Positions 31,715 to 39,419 of a DNA stretch of 40,304 bases are shown in pieces. The notes under the pieces were generated by a model. The model was not told the origin of the DNA and ran no database searches. It saw only the letters and a program-made list of their open reading frames with translations. Location of the stretch: assembly GCA_903837595.1 (NCBI GenBank), contig CAILVI010000306.1:1-40304 (forward strand), given 5' to 3'. Source of the stretch: an uncultured Thiodictyon sp. GTDB taxonomy: Bacteria; Pseudomonadota; Gammaproteobacteria; Chromatiales; Chromatiaceae. The position numbers and the translations under genes were made by a program. The stretch's first letter is position 1; every line of letters begins with the position of its first letter.

Positions 31715-32407
31715 TCAAATCCCCTTAACGCTCACCTCCAGCACCTGACTCCAATTCCCTACCCGCTGATCCCGGACCCGATAGATGGCGCGATATTTCC
31801 ACAGCACCACACTGCCGGACGGCGGCAAGGGGGTCGTGTCAATATGATTGGGCGTCATATCGATGGTGAGCAGGGAAAAATTGCCGCTACCGTGATCGGC
31901 CTCGAGCTCCAATGAATCCATGCCTTGCATGGACCAGAGGACGCGCGGTTGGCCGCCTTGAAAGTCGACATTGAGGACGGGCTGCATGGTCGCAGGGTCC
32001 ACGGCGACAGTTCTTGCCGGGATGATGTTGAGGGCCTTGCCGATGGCTTCCGTGTAGTTCTTGTGGATGCGGATGCGGGTGATCAGCCTGGACAGATAAC
32101 CGACCACATCGAGAAAGGGCTCGCCCGGGGGTGGCGTGAGGATGGGGAACGAGGGGACAACTGCCTTACCCGTCGGCGAGCCGTCGCGCACGGCATTCTT
32201 AAACGCAACGGTGGCCTCACCGCCGGCCTTGAAAGCGGATTGCAGGTCGACTGCATGCTTGAACCAGGCCGTTGCCCTGCCCAATTCGGACAGATCGTCC
32301 GCGCCGAAACCCAGCGCGTCAGCATAGGCCGATAATGTGGTGTCGAGATGCTGGAACAGGGCTAGCTTGCCCGCATCCGTACGCGGGATGACCGTTGAAT
32401 TTGGCAC
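31715..32407 (-). CDS. Hypothetical protein
   Basis: 230 residues. GTG 32407 is chosen because AAGGAG (complement at 32414-32419) sits six bases upstream; the longer open frame begins inside a dispersed repeat. Features are an N-terminal helical region (LALFQHLDTTLSAYADALG), a middle LDVVGYLSRLITRIRIHKNYTEA segment, and a C-terminal beta-rich part (VLNVDFQGGQPRVLWSM ... VLWKYRAIYRVRDQRVGNWSQVLEVSV) resembling fibronectin-type or immunoglobulin-like folds. No named family recognised. Confidence 0.65.
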   Translation of the reverse strand: MPNSTVIPRTDAGKLALFQHLDTTLSAYADALGFGADDLSELGRATAWFKHAVDLQSAFKAGGEATVAFKNAVRDGSPTGKAVVPSFPILTPPPGEPFLDVVGYLSRLITRIRIHKNYTEAIGKALNIIPARTVAVDPATMQPVLNVDFQGGQPRVLWSMQGMDSLELEADHGSGNFSLLTIDMTPNHIDTTPLPPSGSVVLWKYRAIYRVRDQRVGNWSQVLEVSVKGI

Positions 32408-32629
32408 GATGCGCTCCTTTTCCGTTAACGAAAAATTTACATAAGTCGCATACGGGATAAAGTTTAACGCTGATTTTCCACCAAACGCAAGAGCTCTTTT
32501 CATCGCTGCCGGGACGGATTGCTGTCGGGCTGAGGTACCATCATCGCCTGTCGGTGCGGCTTGCGGGGGGCTGGGACCCGGCACCAGGCCCCGCCGCGCA
32601 AGCCATGGATTTGGGTATCGATGCCAACG

Positions 32630-32750
32630 GCCATTGCAGGAAGACCAGCTACCCCGGCCGATGAAAATCCCCCGTGGGAGCGGCTTCAACCGCGACGAGC
32701 CCACGGCCGCTTGCGAGGTCGGGTCGCGGCTGAAGCCGCTCCCACCGGGG
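32630..32750. repeat. Dispersed ~110-bp repeat, copy 1
   Basis: Contains inverted arms 32674-32696 and 32723-32745 (GTGGGAGCGGCTTC... and complement; 22 of 23 paired) preceded by ACGGCCATTGCAGGAAGACC. Copy 2 at 33345-33455 shares the arms, the ~26-bp interior in part, and the leading GGCCAT...AGGAAGACCA. Confidence 0.75.
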
Positions 32751-33344
32751 CACGGCCTGACTTTCATGCCAAAGTTCGGGAACTTGCTCCCGAGCTCTGG
32801 TAGCCGGTTCCGCCGGTGTGGGTGACGGTATCCACTAATTAGGGGTGGCTACGATGGCGATCAATCAGGCATCCCACGGGGTGTGAACAGGTTCCGTTGA
32901 TGTTTGGCGAACGTCCCCTGGGCTGGGAAAGTCACCTACGAACTCAGTCCGGGTTCCCATGCGTTGGAAAAAGGTTCACAAGCAACGGGAAGAGGTGACG
33001 AATCGAGGTAGCCGTTCACCTGCTGGACGTGCGGCATAAAAACGATTTTAAGACAATCGCTTAGGTTGCCGCGAGGCGCAGCGTGCAAAATCGTTGGGAA
33101 CCGGTGCAAAGTGATTCGGGAAACTGTCCCACGCCTTGGGAATGACCGCGAACAGTCGGCGTCGAAACACCGAAGATAGGCCCTGATAGACCGTCGGTCG
33201 GGAGTCGTGTCGGCGGCGATGCTTTGACGAACCCAGCGGCGGTCGGCGGTGCGGTTCGTGCCTCACCGCACCCTACAGCATGGGATGAGCATATTGGCCT
33301 TGATCATCGTTGCGGCGAGCAGGCGGGTGCCTGCGCTACGGACC

Positions 33345-33455
33345 GGTCAACGGCCATGGTAGGAAGACCATCCAGCGTGCGTGGGAGCGGCTTCAGCCGC
33401 GACGAGGCCACGGCCACTTGTAAGGTCGCGTCGCGGCTAAAGCCGCTCCCACCGG
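33345..33455. repeat. Dispersed ~110-bp repeat, copy 2
   Basis: Inverted arms 33381-33403 and 33430-33452 (22 of 23 paired), with leading ACGGCCATGGTAGGAAGACC. Same orientation as copy 1, about 707 bp away. Confidence 0.75.
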
Positions 33456-33467
33456 ATCCCGGCCACT

Positions 33468-33522
33468 GGCGCTCCCGGCGCGGAGCGCCGGACACATGCG
33501 TGACACCGCTGGAGCGGTGTCA
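33468..33522. repeat. Two adjacent palindromes
   Basis: GGCGCTCC / GGAGCGCC (33468-33489) and TGACACCGCT-GG-AGCGGTGTCA (33501-33522). The second belongs to the GTGACACCGC family also present at 27478 and 39309. It lies just downstream of bciB and could stop its transcript. Confidence 0.7.
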
Positions 33523-33557
33523 AGAAAGCGGTGGGGCTGGTGCGGCTGGGATGAGGG

Positions 33558-34826
33558 TCAAGGCCGCGCGGGCGGGACGCCCTCGCTCCTTTCGATCCCC
33601 TCCCCCGGCACCCGCCCAAAGGTCGCCGCATACTCCGCGGCATAGGGCCTGGTGGCCTCATAGACGTGATAGGGCACGATCTTGGCCTCCAGCTGGGGGA
33701 ACTTGTCGTGCACATAGGTGTAATTGCGCAGGAGCTTCATCTCGATGATGGCGCGGGCGAATTCCAGGCCGCGGGGACCGCGGTGGCGTTGCAGGAAGGC
33801 GACCAATTGGCGCACCGGCTTGGGCGGCTTGGCGGGGCGCTGGGCGAGCATCTGGATGAAGCGCGGCATGCCGCGGGTACGGTCGCCGGCCGAGGAGACT
33901 GGTCGTGACTCAAGATCCGGGCGCAGCAGGTCCAGCAGTTGCGCGCCGCGCTCGGTGCGCGCCAGGACCCATTGCCAGCCCAAGGGTGCACCCAGGTAGC
34001 CGATGGTCAGATCAGACAGCGCATTGGGATAGTCGAAACAGGACAGACACGCCGACGGGAAGATGCCCTGGAGTTTGTCCATCGGGAAGTCGATGTAGTT
34101 GACCCGCTCGCGGTGCCCATCCTCGTGGTGGAGCCACAGGCTGAAGTCCTGCATGAATTCGTAATGGATCACGGTCCCCGGGGAGCTGGAGATGGTGTTG
34201 AGGAAGAACTGCTGGTCCGGGTAGGTGACGTTGTCACTGCACGGGATGCCGATGATATCGAGCCGCTCGAGCCCGAGTTGGGCCTCCGCCTGGCGCAGGA
34301 CCTGGACCTGGCAGCCGGTGCCGACCACCGCCAGGCGGCGGATGCCGGACTCGCGCACCTGGTCCAGCAGCCCCAGGTTGGGCGAGAGACAGGGTTTGTT
34401 GCCCTTACAGGCGCGCACCTCATCCACGGTGCGGGCCAGCACCGGCAGGGGCTCGAAGATGGTGCCCGGGTTGGTGCCGGTGAGGATCACCGCCTCCACC
34501 TCGCCGCGCTCCAGCAAGCGGGCGGCGAGTGTGGTGATCATGCCGGTCCACTGGGCGCCGGCTACCGGACGGCGCATGCGCATGATCGCCTGCTCCCGAT
34601 AGATGCCGAAGCGCATCTCGTCGCCTGGGTTGCGGCGGCGCCCGTGCAGGCGTTGTTCGATCTCCTCCATGCGGTTGCGCACGAACAGACAGGTGTCGGC
34701 CATCTGCGGGCGCAGCCAGCTGTCGCAGAGTCCGCAGTCGCTGCACAGGCGCGGCCGGCCGCTCAGGCGCCGGTCGTGGCTCATCAGGCTGACATCGTGG
34801 AGACCTTTCGACGGGCCTTGTTCCAT
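33558..34826 (-). CDS. bciB: 8-vinyl reductase BciB (ferredoxin-type)
   Basis: 422 residues of the F420-hydrogenase beta-subunit (FrhB) superfamily. Iron-sulfur ligands are visible in CSDCGLCDSW with a later C at ADTCLF, and in CLSCFDYPN (residues ~290-300). Conserved blocks include GKNPCLSP-like GNKPCLSPN, VGTGCQVQ and GIPCSDNVTYP. BciB reduces the C8 vinyl group of divinyl protochlorophyllide using reduced ferredoxin, in the cytoplasm. Distinction from other FrhB proteins (such as hydroxymethyl-chlorophyll reductase) rests on the neighbouring bch genes. ATG 34826 has GAGG upstream; an open extension through the opposite gene is not used. Confidence 0.85.
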   Translation of the reverse strand: MEQGPSKGLHDVSLMSHDRRLSGRPRLCSDCGLCDSWLRPQMADTCLFVRNRMEEIEQRLHGRRRNPGDEMRFGIYREQAIMRMRRPVAGAQWTGMITTLAARLLERGEVEAVILTGTNPGTIFEPLPVLARTVDEVRACKGNKPCLSPNLGLLDQVRESGIRRLAVVGTGCQVQVLRQAEAQLGLERLDIIGIPCSDNVTYPDQQFFLNTISSSPGTVIHYEFMQDFSLWLHHEDGHRERVNYIDFPMDKLQGIFPSACLSCFDYPNALSDLTIGYLGAPLGWQWVLARTERGAQLLDLLRPDLESRPVSSAGDRTRGMPRFIQMLAQRPAKPPKPVRQLVAFLQRHRGPRGLEFARAIIEMKLLRNYTYVHDKFPQLEAKIVPYHVYEATRPYAAEYAATFGRVPGEGIERSEGVPPARP

Positions 34827-34843
34827 TCCGGAGTCCTCTTTAG

Positions 34844-34873
34844 GGTTCGCTTTGGTTCGCTTTGGTTCGCTTT
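34844..34873. repeat. 10-bp tandem repeat in the bciB leader
   Basis: Three perfect copies of GGTTCGCTTT, 17-47 bp upstream of the bciB ATG. Copy number changes could alter promoter spacing or leader length. Confidence 0.85.
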
Positions 34874-34889
34874 GGGGTATCTTTGGGCG

Positions 34890-34911
34890 CCCGGGCGGAC
34901 GGCCGCCCGGG
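34890..34911. promoter_or_regulatory. Palindrome between bciB and hydrolase genes
   Basis: CCCGGGCGG (34890-34898) and CCGCCCGGG (34903-34911) pair perfectly around ACGG in the divergent intergenic space. It could be an operator or a hairpin; no PpsR motif was found here. Confidence 0.45.
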
Positions 34912-34943
34912 GCTGTGTGGTTCAGAACGAGGGGATTATCGCG

Positions 34944-35966
34944 ATGTTGAAGCGGCTGGTGCAGGTCTTTGGGGTTCTTCTGGTGCTGGCGATCGGGGCG
35001 GCGGCCATCGTGCCCCTGCTGATGGTCCCCGCGGGGTCGGTCCAACCGCAGGGCACCGCCCGGGCCGCGGCGACCCCGGACAGCCGGTTCCTGACCATCC
35101 CCTTCCCGGGAACCCGGGGCCTCGAGGTCCATTATCTCGAACGACCGGCGACAGCGCCGGCTGGCGACCACGCCTTCCTGCTGCTGCACGGTTTCACCTT
35201 CAACAGCTTCACCTGGGGGGCGGTGCTGGACCCCTTCGCCAGGCTCGGGCGGACGGTCGCCTATGACCAGCCCCCTTATGGACTCAGCGCCAAGCCGCTG
35301 CCGAGCGACTGGAGCGGCGCCAACCCCTATGCCAAGGAGTCGGCCATCGCCCAGGTCGGGGCCGTCATGCAGGGGCTGGGGCTCGGGCACGCCATCCTGG
35401 TCGGCAACTCCTCGGGCGGCACCCTGGCCCTGGAGGCGGCGTTGGCCTATCCGGAGCGGGTGACCGGCCTGATCCTGGTCGCCCCCTGGGTCTATGCCCA
35501 ACGCCCGATCATCCCGGCCGCAGTGGCGCAACTGCCCCAGTTGCAGCGGCTCAGCCTCTTCATCGCCCGAAAGCTGGGGGACCCGACCCTGCTCGAATAT
35601 TCGTATCAGGACCCGTCGCGCCTCACGGCGGCCCGCCGGGCCCTGGCCATCATCCATACCCGCGTGGCGAACTGGGACCTGGGCTGGGGGGCACTGCTCG
35701 ACCGCTCGCTCTCAAGCACCGTGGACATCAGCGACCGACTCAGCCAAGTCCGGGTGCCGGTGCTGCTGATCACCTCCGATCAGGACAAGCTGGTGAAGCC
35801 GGAGGATACGCGGCGCGTTGCCGCCGCCCTGCCCCACGCGACCCTCAAAGTACTGCCGGGCTGCGGCCATGCCCCCCAGGAGGAATGCCCCCAGGCGTTC
35901 ATGGCCGCGGTGACGGACTGGCTGCAATCCCCTGCGGCGCAGGTGACTCCCGGCGCGCACCCTTGA
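34944..35966 (+). CDS. Alpha/beta hydrolase with N-terminal membrane anchor
   Basis: 340 residues. The N-terminal helix (LVQVFGVLLVLAIGAAAIVPLL) is an export signal or anchor. The fold has HGFTFNSFTWG, nucleophile Ser in VGNSSGGTLALEA, the acid Asp in ITSDQDKLV and His in GCGHAPQEECP, a complete catalytic triad. Substrate unknown. It is divergent from bciB, with GAGGGG before ATG 34944, and ends 5 bp before the stop of the convergent 56-aa gene. The position between bciB and bchI suggests a pigment or membrane role, but BchO is a separate gene here (39420). Confidence 0.85.
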   Translation: MLKRLVQVFGVLLVLAIGAAAIVPLLMVPAGSVQPQGTARAAATPDSRFLTIPFPGTRGLEVHYLERPATAPAGDHAFLLLHGFTFNSFTWGAVLDPFARLGRTVAYDQPPYGLSAKPLPSDWSGANPYAKESAIAQVGAVMQGLGLGHAILVGNSSGGTLALEAALAYPERVTGLILVAPWVYAQRPIIPAAVAQLPQLQRLSLFIARKLGDPTLLEYSYQDPSRLTAARRALAIIHTRVANWDLGWGALLDRSLSSTVDISDRLSQVRVPVLLITSDQDKLVKPEDTRRVAAALPHATLKVLPGCGHAPQEECPQAFMAAVTDWLQSPAAQVTPGAHP

Positions 35967-35971
35967 GGAGT

Positions 35972-36142
35972 TCAGCCCACCGGGGCCAGGAAGGACACCA
36001 GGGCCTGAGCCAGGACGGCGAGCACGGTCAGCCCCACCACGGAGCAGATCGTGCAGGTGATCAGGAAGGACTTGAGATCGAGCGGGGCGTTGTCGTGCGC
36101 AACATCGGCGGCGAGTACATCTACCTGCGGGGGCTGAGACAT
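35972..36142 (-). CDS. 56-aa single-helix membrane protein, PpsR-controlled
   Basis: 56 residues: a polar acidic N-terminus (QPPQVDVLAADVAHDNAP), then one membrane helix FLITCTICSVVGLTVLAVLA and a short hydrophobic tail ending APVG. GGAG lies seven bases before ATG 36142. The gene is divergent from bchI and its promoter region contains two PpsR operators, one over the predicted -35 and one just past the -10. The size and topology resemble light-harvesting and reaction-centre accessory polypeptides (LH1/LH2 subunits, PufX-like), but no LH His ligand is visible in the helix, so it is not a standard LH subunit. I do not recognise the family. Confidence 0.75.
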   Translation of the reverse strand: MSQPPQVDVLAADVAHDNAPLDLKSFLITCTICSVVGLTVLAVLAQALVSFLAPVG

Positions 36143-36236
36143 CGATTGACTCCGGTGGTTGATCGTGGGCCAGCCATGGCCCTGGACTAAGACGTTGGAG
36201 GTTGCGCGGCGGCAGGTCGACGAGGTGTCGTCCACC

Positions 36237-36254
36237 TGTCTCGCGAGATTTACA
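36237..36254. promoter_or_regulatory. PpsR operator 1 at bchI
   Basis: TGTCTCGCGAGATTTACA fits TGT-N12-ACA. It lies 8 bp from operator 2, the spacing used for cooperative CrtJ/PpsR binding. It adjoins the predicted -10 of the 56-aa gene. Confidence 0.75.
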
Positions 36255-36281
36255 GTATAGTGTGTCACGCTACCTTGACAC
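36254..36281 (-). promoter_or_regulatory. Candidate promoter of the 56-aa gene
   Basis: On the minus strand GTGTCA (36281-36276) and TATACT (36259-36254) are separated by 16 bp. The -35 lies in PpsR operator 2. The predicted leader is about 105 nt. A matching plus-strand promoter for bchI is less clear, although TTGACA occurs at 36275-36280. Confidence 0.5.
36263..36280. promoter_or_regulatory. PpsR operator 2 at bchI
   Basis: TGTCACGCTACCTTGACA fits TGT-N12-ACA, with symmetric flanks extending it to TGTGTCA...TGACACA. It lies 103 bp before the bchI ATG. Confidence 0.85.
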
Positions 36282-36383
36282 ACCCCCTTTCGACAGGTTT
36301 TCGGGTCCCATCGCGACGCGCGTCCGGTTACCATGGGCGCCCTTTCAACCCGCGTACCTGACACAGCAGATCGAGACCCTTAT

Positions 36384-37415
36384 ATGCCCGTCCCATTTCC
36401 GTTCTCCGCCATCGTCGGTCAGGAAGAGATGAAGCTCGCGCTCCTGATCGGGGCCGTCGACTCCCGCATCGGCGGGGTCCTGGTCTTCGGCGACCGCGGC
36501 ACCGGCAAGTCCACTGCCATCCGCGCCTTGGCGGCGCTGCTGCCCAAGATGAAGGTCGTTGCGGACTGCCGCTACGGCTGTGATCCGGATGCCGAGGTGG
36601 GCGTGTTGTGCGCCGAGTGCCGCGGCAGCCGCAGCGAGACCACCCCGTTCAAGACCAAGCAGGTGCCGGTGCCGGTGGTGGACCTGCCCCTGGGTGCTAC
36701 CGAGGACCGGGTGATCGGCGCCCTGGACCTGGAGATGGCCCTGACCCGCGGCGAGAAGGCCTTCGAGCCCGGCCTGCTGGCCCGCGCCCACCGCGGCTTC
36801 CTCTATATCGACGAGGTCAACCTGCTGGAAGACCACTTGGTGGACGCCCTGCTGGACGTGGCCGCCTCCGGTGAGAATCTGGTGGAGCGCGAGGGCCTCT
36901 CGGTCCGCCACCCGGCGCGCTTCGTCCTGATCGGCTCCGGCAACCCGGAGGAAGGCGAACTGCGGCCCCAGTTGCTGGACCGCTTCGGCCTCTCCGTGGA
37001 GGTGCGCACCCCGCAGGACCTGCAGACCCGCGTCCAGGTGGTGCGGCTGCGCGACGAGTACGAGCGCGACCCTGCTGCCTTCACCGAGAAGTGGAAGCGC
37101 AAGGACGCCAAGGTGCGCAAACGCATCACCGACGCCCAGGCCCTGCTGCCTGAGATCGAGGTGAACGACCAGGCACTGGAACAGGCCGCGCGCCTGTGCA
37201 TGGCGCTCGGCACCGATGGCCTGCGGGGTGAACTGACCCTGATCCGCGCCTGCCGCGCCCTGGCCGCCCTGGAAGGCGACAAATCGGTCGAGGTCAAGCA
37301 CCTGCGCCGGCTCGCCCCCCCTGCGCTACGCCACCGGCTGCGGCGCGACCCGCTGGACGAGTCGGGCTCCACCGCCCGGGTCGACCGCGTGGTGCAGGAA
37401 CTTTTCCCCGCATAA
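36384..37415 (+). CDS. bchI: Magnesium chelatase ATPase subunit BchI
   Basis: 343 residues, AAA+ family. Walker A is GDRGTGKST, Walker B LYIDEVNLL, followed by sensor GSGNPEEGELRPQLLDRFG with the Arg finger. BchI drives insertion of Mg2+ into protoporphyrin IX with BchD and BchH; BchH is not in this window. ATG 36384 (MPVPFPFSAIVGQEEMKLAL) matches the conserved BchI start; an upstream in-frame ATG at 36333 is rejected. The stop overlaps the bchD start (TAATG). Probable PpsR control through the two upstream operators. Confidence 0.98.
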   Translation: MPVPFPFSAIVGQEEMKLALLIGAVDSRIGGVLVFGDRGTGKSTAIRALAALLPKMKVVADCRYGCDPDAEVGVLCAECRGSRSETTPFKTKQVPVPVVDLPLGATEDRVIGALDLEMALTRGEKAFEPGLLARAHRGFLYIDEVNLLEDHLVDALLDVAASGENLVEREGLSVRHPARFVLIGSGNPEEGELRPQLLDRFGLSVEVRTPQDLQTRVQVVRLRDEYERDPAAFTEKWKRKDAKVRKRITDAQALLPEIEVNDQALEQAARLCMALGTDGLRGELTLIRACRALAALEGDKSVEVKHLRRLAPPALRHRLRRDPLDESGSTARVDRVVQELFPA

Positions 37416-39301
37416 TGGCCGGCATGAGCGCACCCCCGGCCAATCCACTGGCGAAGAACCCCATGGGCGGCGACGCCCCCAAACCGCCGCCGGCGCCGCC
37501 GCGCTATCACCCGTGGGACGACGTGGCACTGGTCGCCACCCTGTTCGCGGTGGACCCGTCCGGGGTGGGGGGCGTCTGTCTGCGCGCCCTGCCCGGCCCG
37601 GTGCGCGACCAATGGCTCGCCGACACCCGCGAACTGCTCCCGCCCGACATGCACCGGCGCAAGATCCCGCTGCATGTCACCGACGGGCGCCTGCTGGGTG
37701 GACTGGACCTGACCGCCACGCTGCGCGCCGGGCGCCCGGTGGCCGAGCACGGGCTGCTGGCCGAGGCCCACGGCGGCGTGGTGGAACTGGCCATGGCCGA
37801 GCGGGTGCGGGGTTCGCCCGTGTCCTATCTGTGCGCCGCACTGGATACCAATGAGGTGGTGCTGGAGCGCGATGGGATCGCGCTGCGCTCCCCGGCCCGC
37901 CTGGGTGTCATCGCGCTCGACGAGGGCAGCAACGAGGATGAGCAGGTGGCGGATGCACTGCTCGACCGCCTCGCCTTCCTGGTGGACCTGAGCCCGATCG
38001 GCGTCCGCGACATGGGCGAACTGCCCTATAGCGCGGCTGATATCAGCGCCGCCCGCGACCGGCTACCCGCGGTCACCATCAGCGAGGCGCAGGTCGGCGC
38101 CATCTGCGAGACCGCGCTGGCGCTCGGCATCTATTCGCTGCGCGCTGCACTGCACGCGGTGCACGCCGCGCGCATCGCCGCCGCCCTGGACGGTGACCCG
38201 GAGGTCACGGACGGCCAGGTCAACCTCGCCGCCCGGCTGGTGATGGCCCCGCGGGCGACCCAGATGCCCTATGTCCCACCGGAGCAGGAGCAGGAGCCCC
38301 CGCCGCCGGAACCGCCCCCGCCGGACCAGGACCAGGGCGAGTCCGATCAGAACCAGGAAGAGCGCAAGGACCCCCTGGCCGACCAGGTGCTGGAGGCGGC
38401 CAAGGCGGCCATCCCCCAGGACCTGCTGGACCGCCTGCGGCTCGGCCAATTGCGCCGCGCCAAGGTGCGCAGCACCGGCAAGTCCGGGCAGGTCCAACAG
38501 GCCAACATGCGCGGGCGCCCCGCTGGCGTGCGCCGCGGCGACTTGCGCCCCGGGGACCGGCTGAACCTGATCGAGACCCTGCGCGCCGCCGCCCCCTGGC
38601 AGCGGGTACGCCGGGCCGAGCGCGAGCGCGGCCCGGCGGAGACACCGGTCAAGCGCAAGGGCGGCAAGGCGGTGGCGGTGGTCATGCCACGGGTGGAGGT
38701 GCGCAAGGACGACTTCCGCATCCAGAAGTACAAGCACCGCTCCGAGACCACCGCGATCTTCGTCGTCGACGCCTCGGGCTCATCGGCCCTGCACCGACTG
38801 GGCGAGGCCAAGGGCGCGGTTGAACTCCTGTTGGCGGACTGCTATGTGCGCCGCGACCGGGTCGCCCTGGTCGCCTTCCGTGGGAAAGAGGCCGAGCTCC
38901 TACTCCCGCCGACCCGCTCACTGGTGCGCACCAAGCGCTGCCTGGCGGACCTGCCCGGCGGCGGCGGCACCCCGCTCGCCTCCGGAATCGAGACCGGGCT
39001 CGCGCTGGCCGACGCGGTCAAGCGCCGGGGCGGCACCCCGCTCCTGGTCATCCTCACGGACGGGCGAGCCAACGTGGCCCGCAACGGCCAGGGCGGGCGC
39101 CCCCAGGCGACCGAGGAGGCACTGACCGTCTCCCGGCTGGTGCGTGCCTCGGGCGTGGCGGCGATGGTGGTCGACACCTCCAACCACCCGCACCCGCAGG
39201 CGAAGGCACTGGCAGAGGCGATGGACGCCACCTACATGCCCCTGCCCCACGCCGATGCCGGCCGGCTCAATGCGGCGGTGAAGGCCAAGGCGGGGTTATG
39301 A
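37415..39301 (+). CDS. bchD: Magnesium chelatase subunit BchD
   Basis: 628 residues. The N-terminal half is a degenerate AAA+ domain (WDDVALVATLFAVDP, AHGGVVELAMAERV). A Pro/Glu/Gln-rich acidic linker (EQEQEPPPPEPPPPDQDQ) follows at residues ~290-310, then a C-terminal von Willebrand A domain with the MIDAS motif DASGSSALHR and VILTDGRANVAR. BchD forms the double-ring chelatase motor with BchI. The ATG overlaps the bchI stop; an in-frame ATG three codons later is also possible. A perfect hairpin lies 8 bp past the stop. Confidence 0.97.
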   Translation: MAGMSAPPANPLAKNPMGGDAPKPPPAPPRYHPWDDVALVATLFAVDPSGVGGVCLRALPGPVRDQWLADTRELLPPDMHRRKIPLHVTDGRLLGGLDLTATLRAGRPVAEHGLLAEAHGGVVELAMAERVRGSPVSYLCAALDTNEVVLERDGIALRSPARLGVIALDEGSNEDEQVADALLDRLAFLVDLSPIGVRDMGELPYSAADISAARDRLPAVTISEAQVGAICETALALGIYSLRAALHAVHAARIAAALDGDPEVTDGQVNLAARLVMAPRATQMPYVPPEQEQEPPPPEPPPPDQDQGESDQNQEERKDPLADQVLEAAKAAIPQDLLDRLRLGQLRRAKVRSTGKSGQVQQANMRGRPAGVRRGDLRPGDRLNLIETLRAAAPWQRVRRAERERGPAETPVKRKGGKAVAVVMPRVEVRKDDFRIQKYKHRSETTAIFVVDASGSSALHRLGEAKGAVELLLADCYVRRDRVALVAFRGKEAELLLPPTRSLVRTKRCLADLPGGGGTPLASGIETGLALADAVKRRGGTPLLVILTDGRANVARNGQGGRPQATEEALTVSRLVRASGVAAMVVDTSNHPHPQAKALAEAMDATYMPLPHADAGRLNAAVKAKAGL

Positions 39302-39308
39302 CCTTCTC

Positions 39309-39331
39309 GTGACACCGCGACGCGGTGTCAC
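39309..39331. terminator. Hairpin between bchD and bchO
   Basis: GTGACACCGCG-A-CGCGGTGTCAC, an 11-bp perfect stem by complementarity. It is the GTGACACCGC-family palindrome also seen at 27478 and 33501. It has no U-tract and may attenuate bchO relative to bchID. Confidence 0.65.
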
Positions 39332-39419
39332 GCCGGTGTCAGGCGCTCTGCGCCGCGGGTCTGGAGACAATGTCACGGACGGGGCCTATGCCCCGTCCGG
39401 CCTGGAGTCATGAATCGCG

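Larger units (their letters stand above)
32408..33557. other. 1.1-kb gene-free region with dispersed repeats
   Basis: No supported gene on either strand. It carries two copies of a ~110-bp repeat (32630-32750 and 33345-33455) and two further palindromes (33468-33522). Composition between them is mixed and slightly lower in GC. Short open frames here coincide with the repeats. Confidence 0.65.

Noticed and set aside
32408-32767. Extension of the 230-aa hypothetical gene to 32767
   Set aside because: It runs through a dispersed repeat, while GTG 32407 has an AAGGAG ribosome site.
33345-33522. CRISPR-like array
   Set aside because: The repeats are palindromes of different families with irregular spacing, and no cas genes are present.
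34827-35657. N-terminal extension of bciB, and the plus-strand frame from 33939 into the hydrolase
   Set aside because: Both are open frames running antisense through the neighbouring gene; the recognised domains begin at 34826 and 34944.
36333-36383. Upstream in-frame ATG for bchI
   Set aside because: The conserved BchI N-terminus begins at 36384; the 17-residue extension is not family-like.
36345-37301. Long open frame antisense to bchI (318 codons)
   Set aside because: It is the mirror of GC-rich bchI coding sequence, rich in Gln/His/Val with no family features; BchI motifs are on the other strand.
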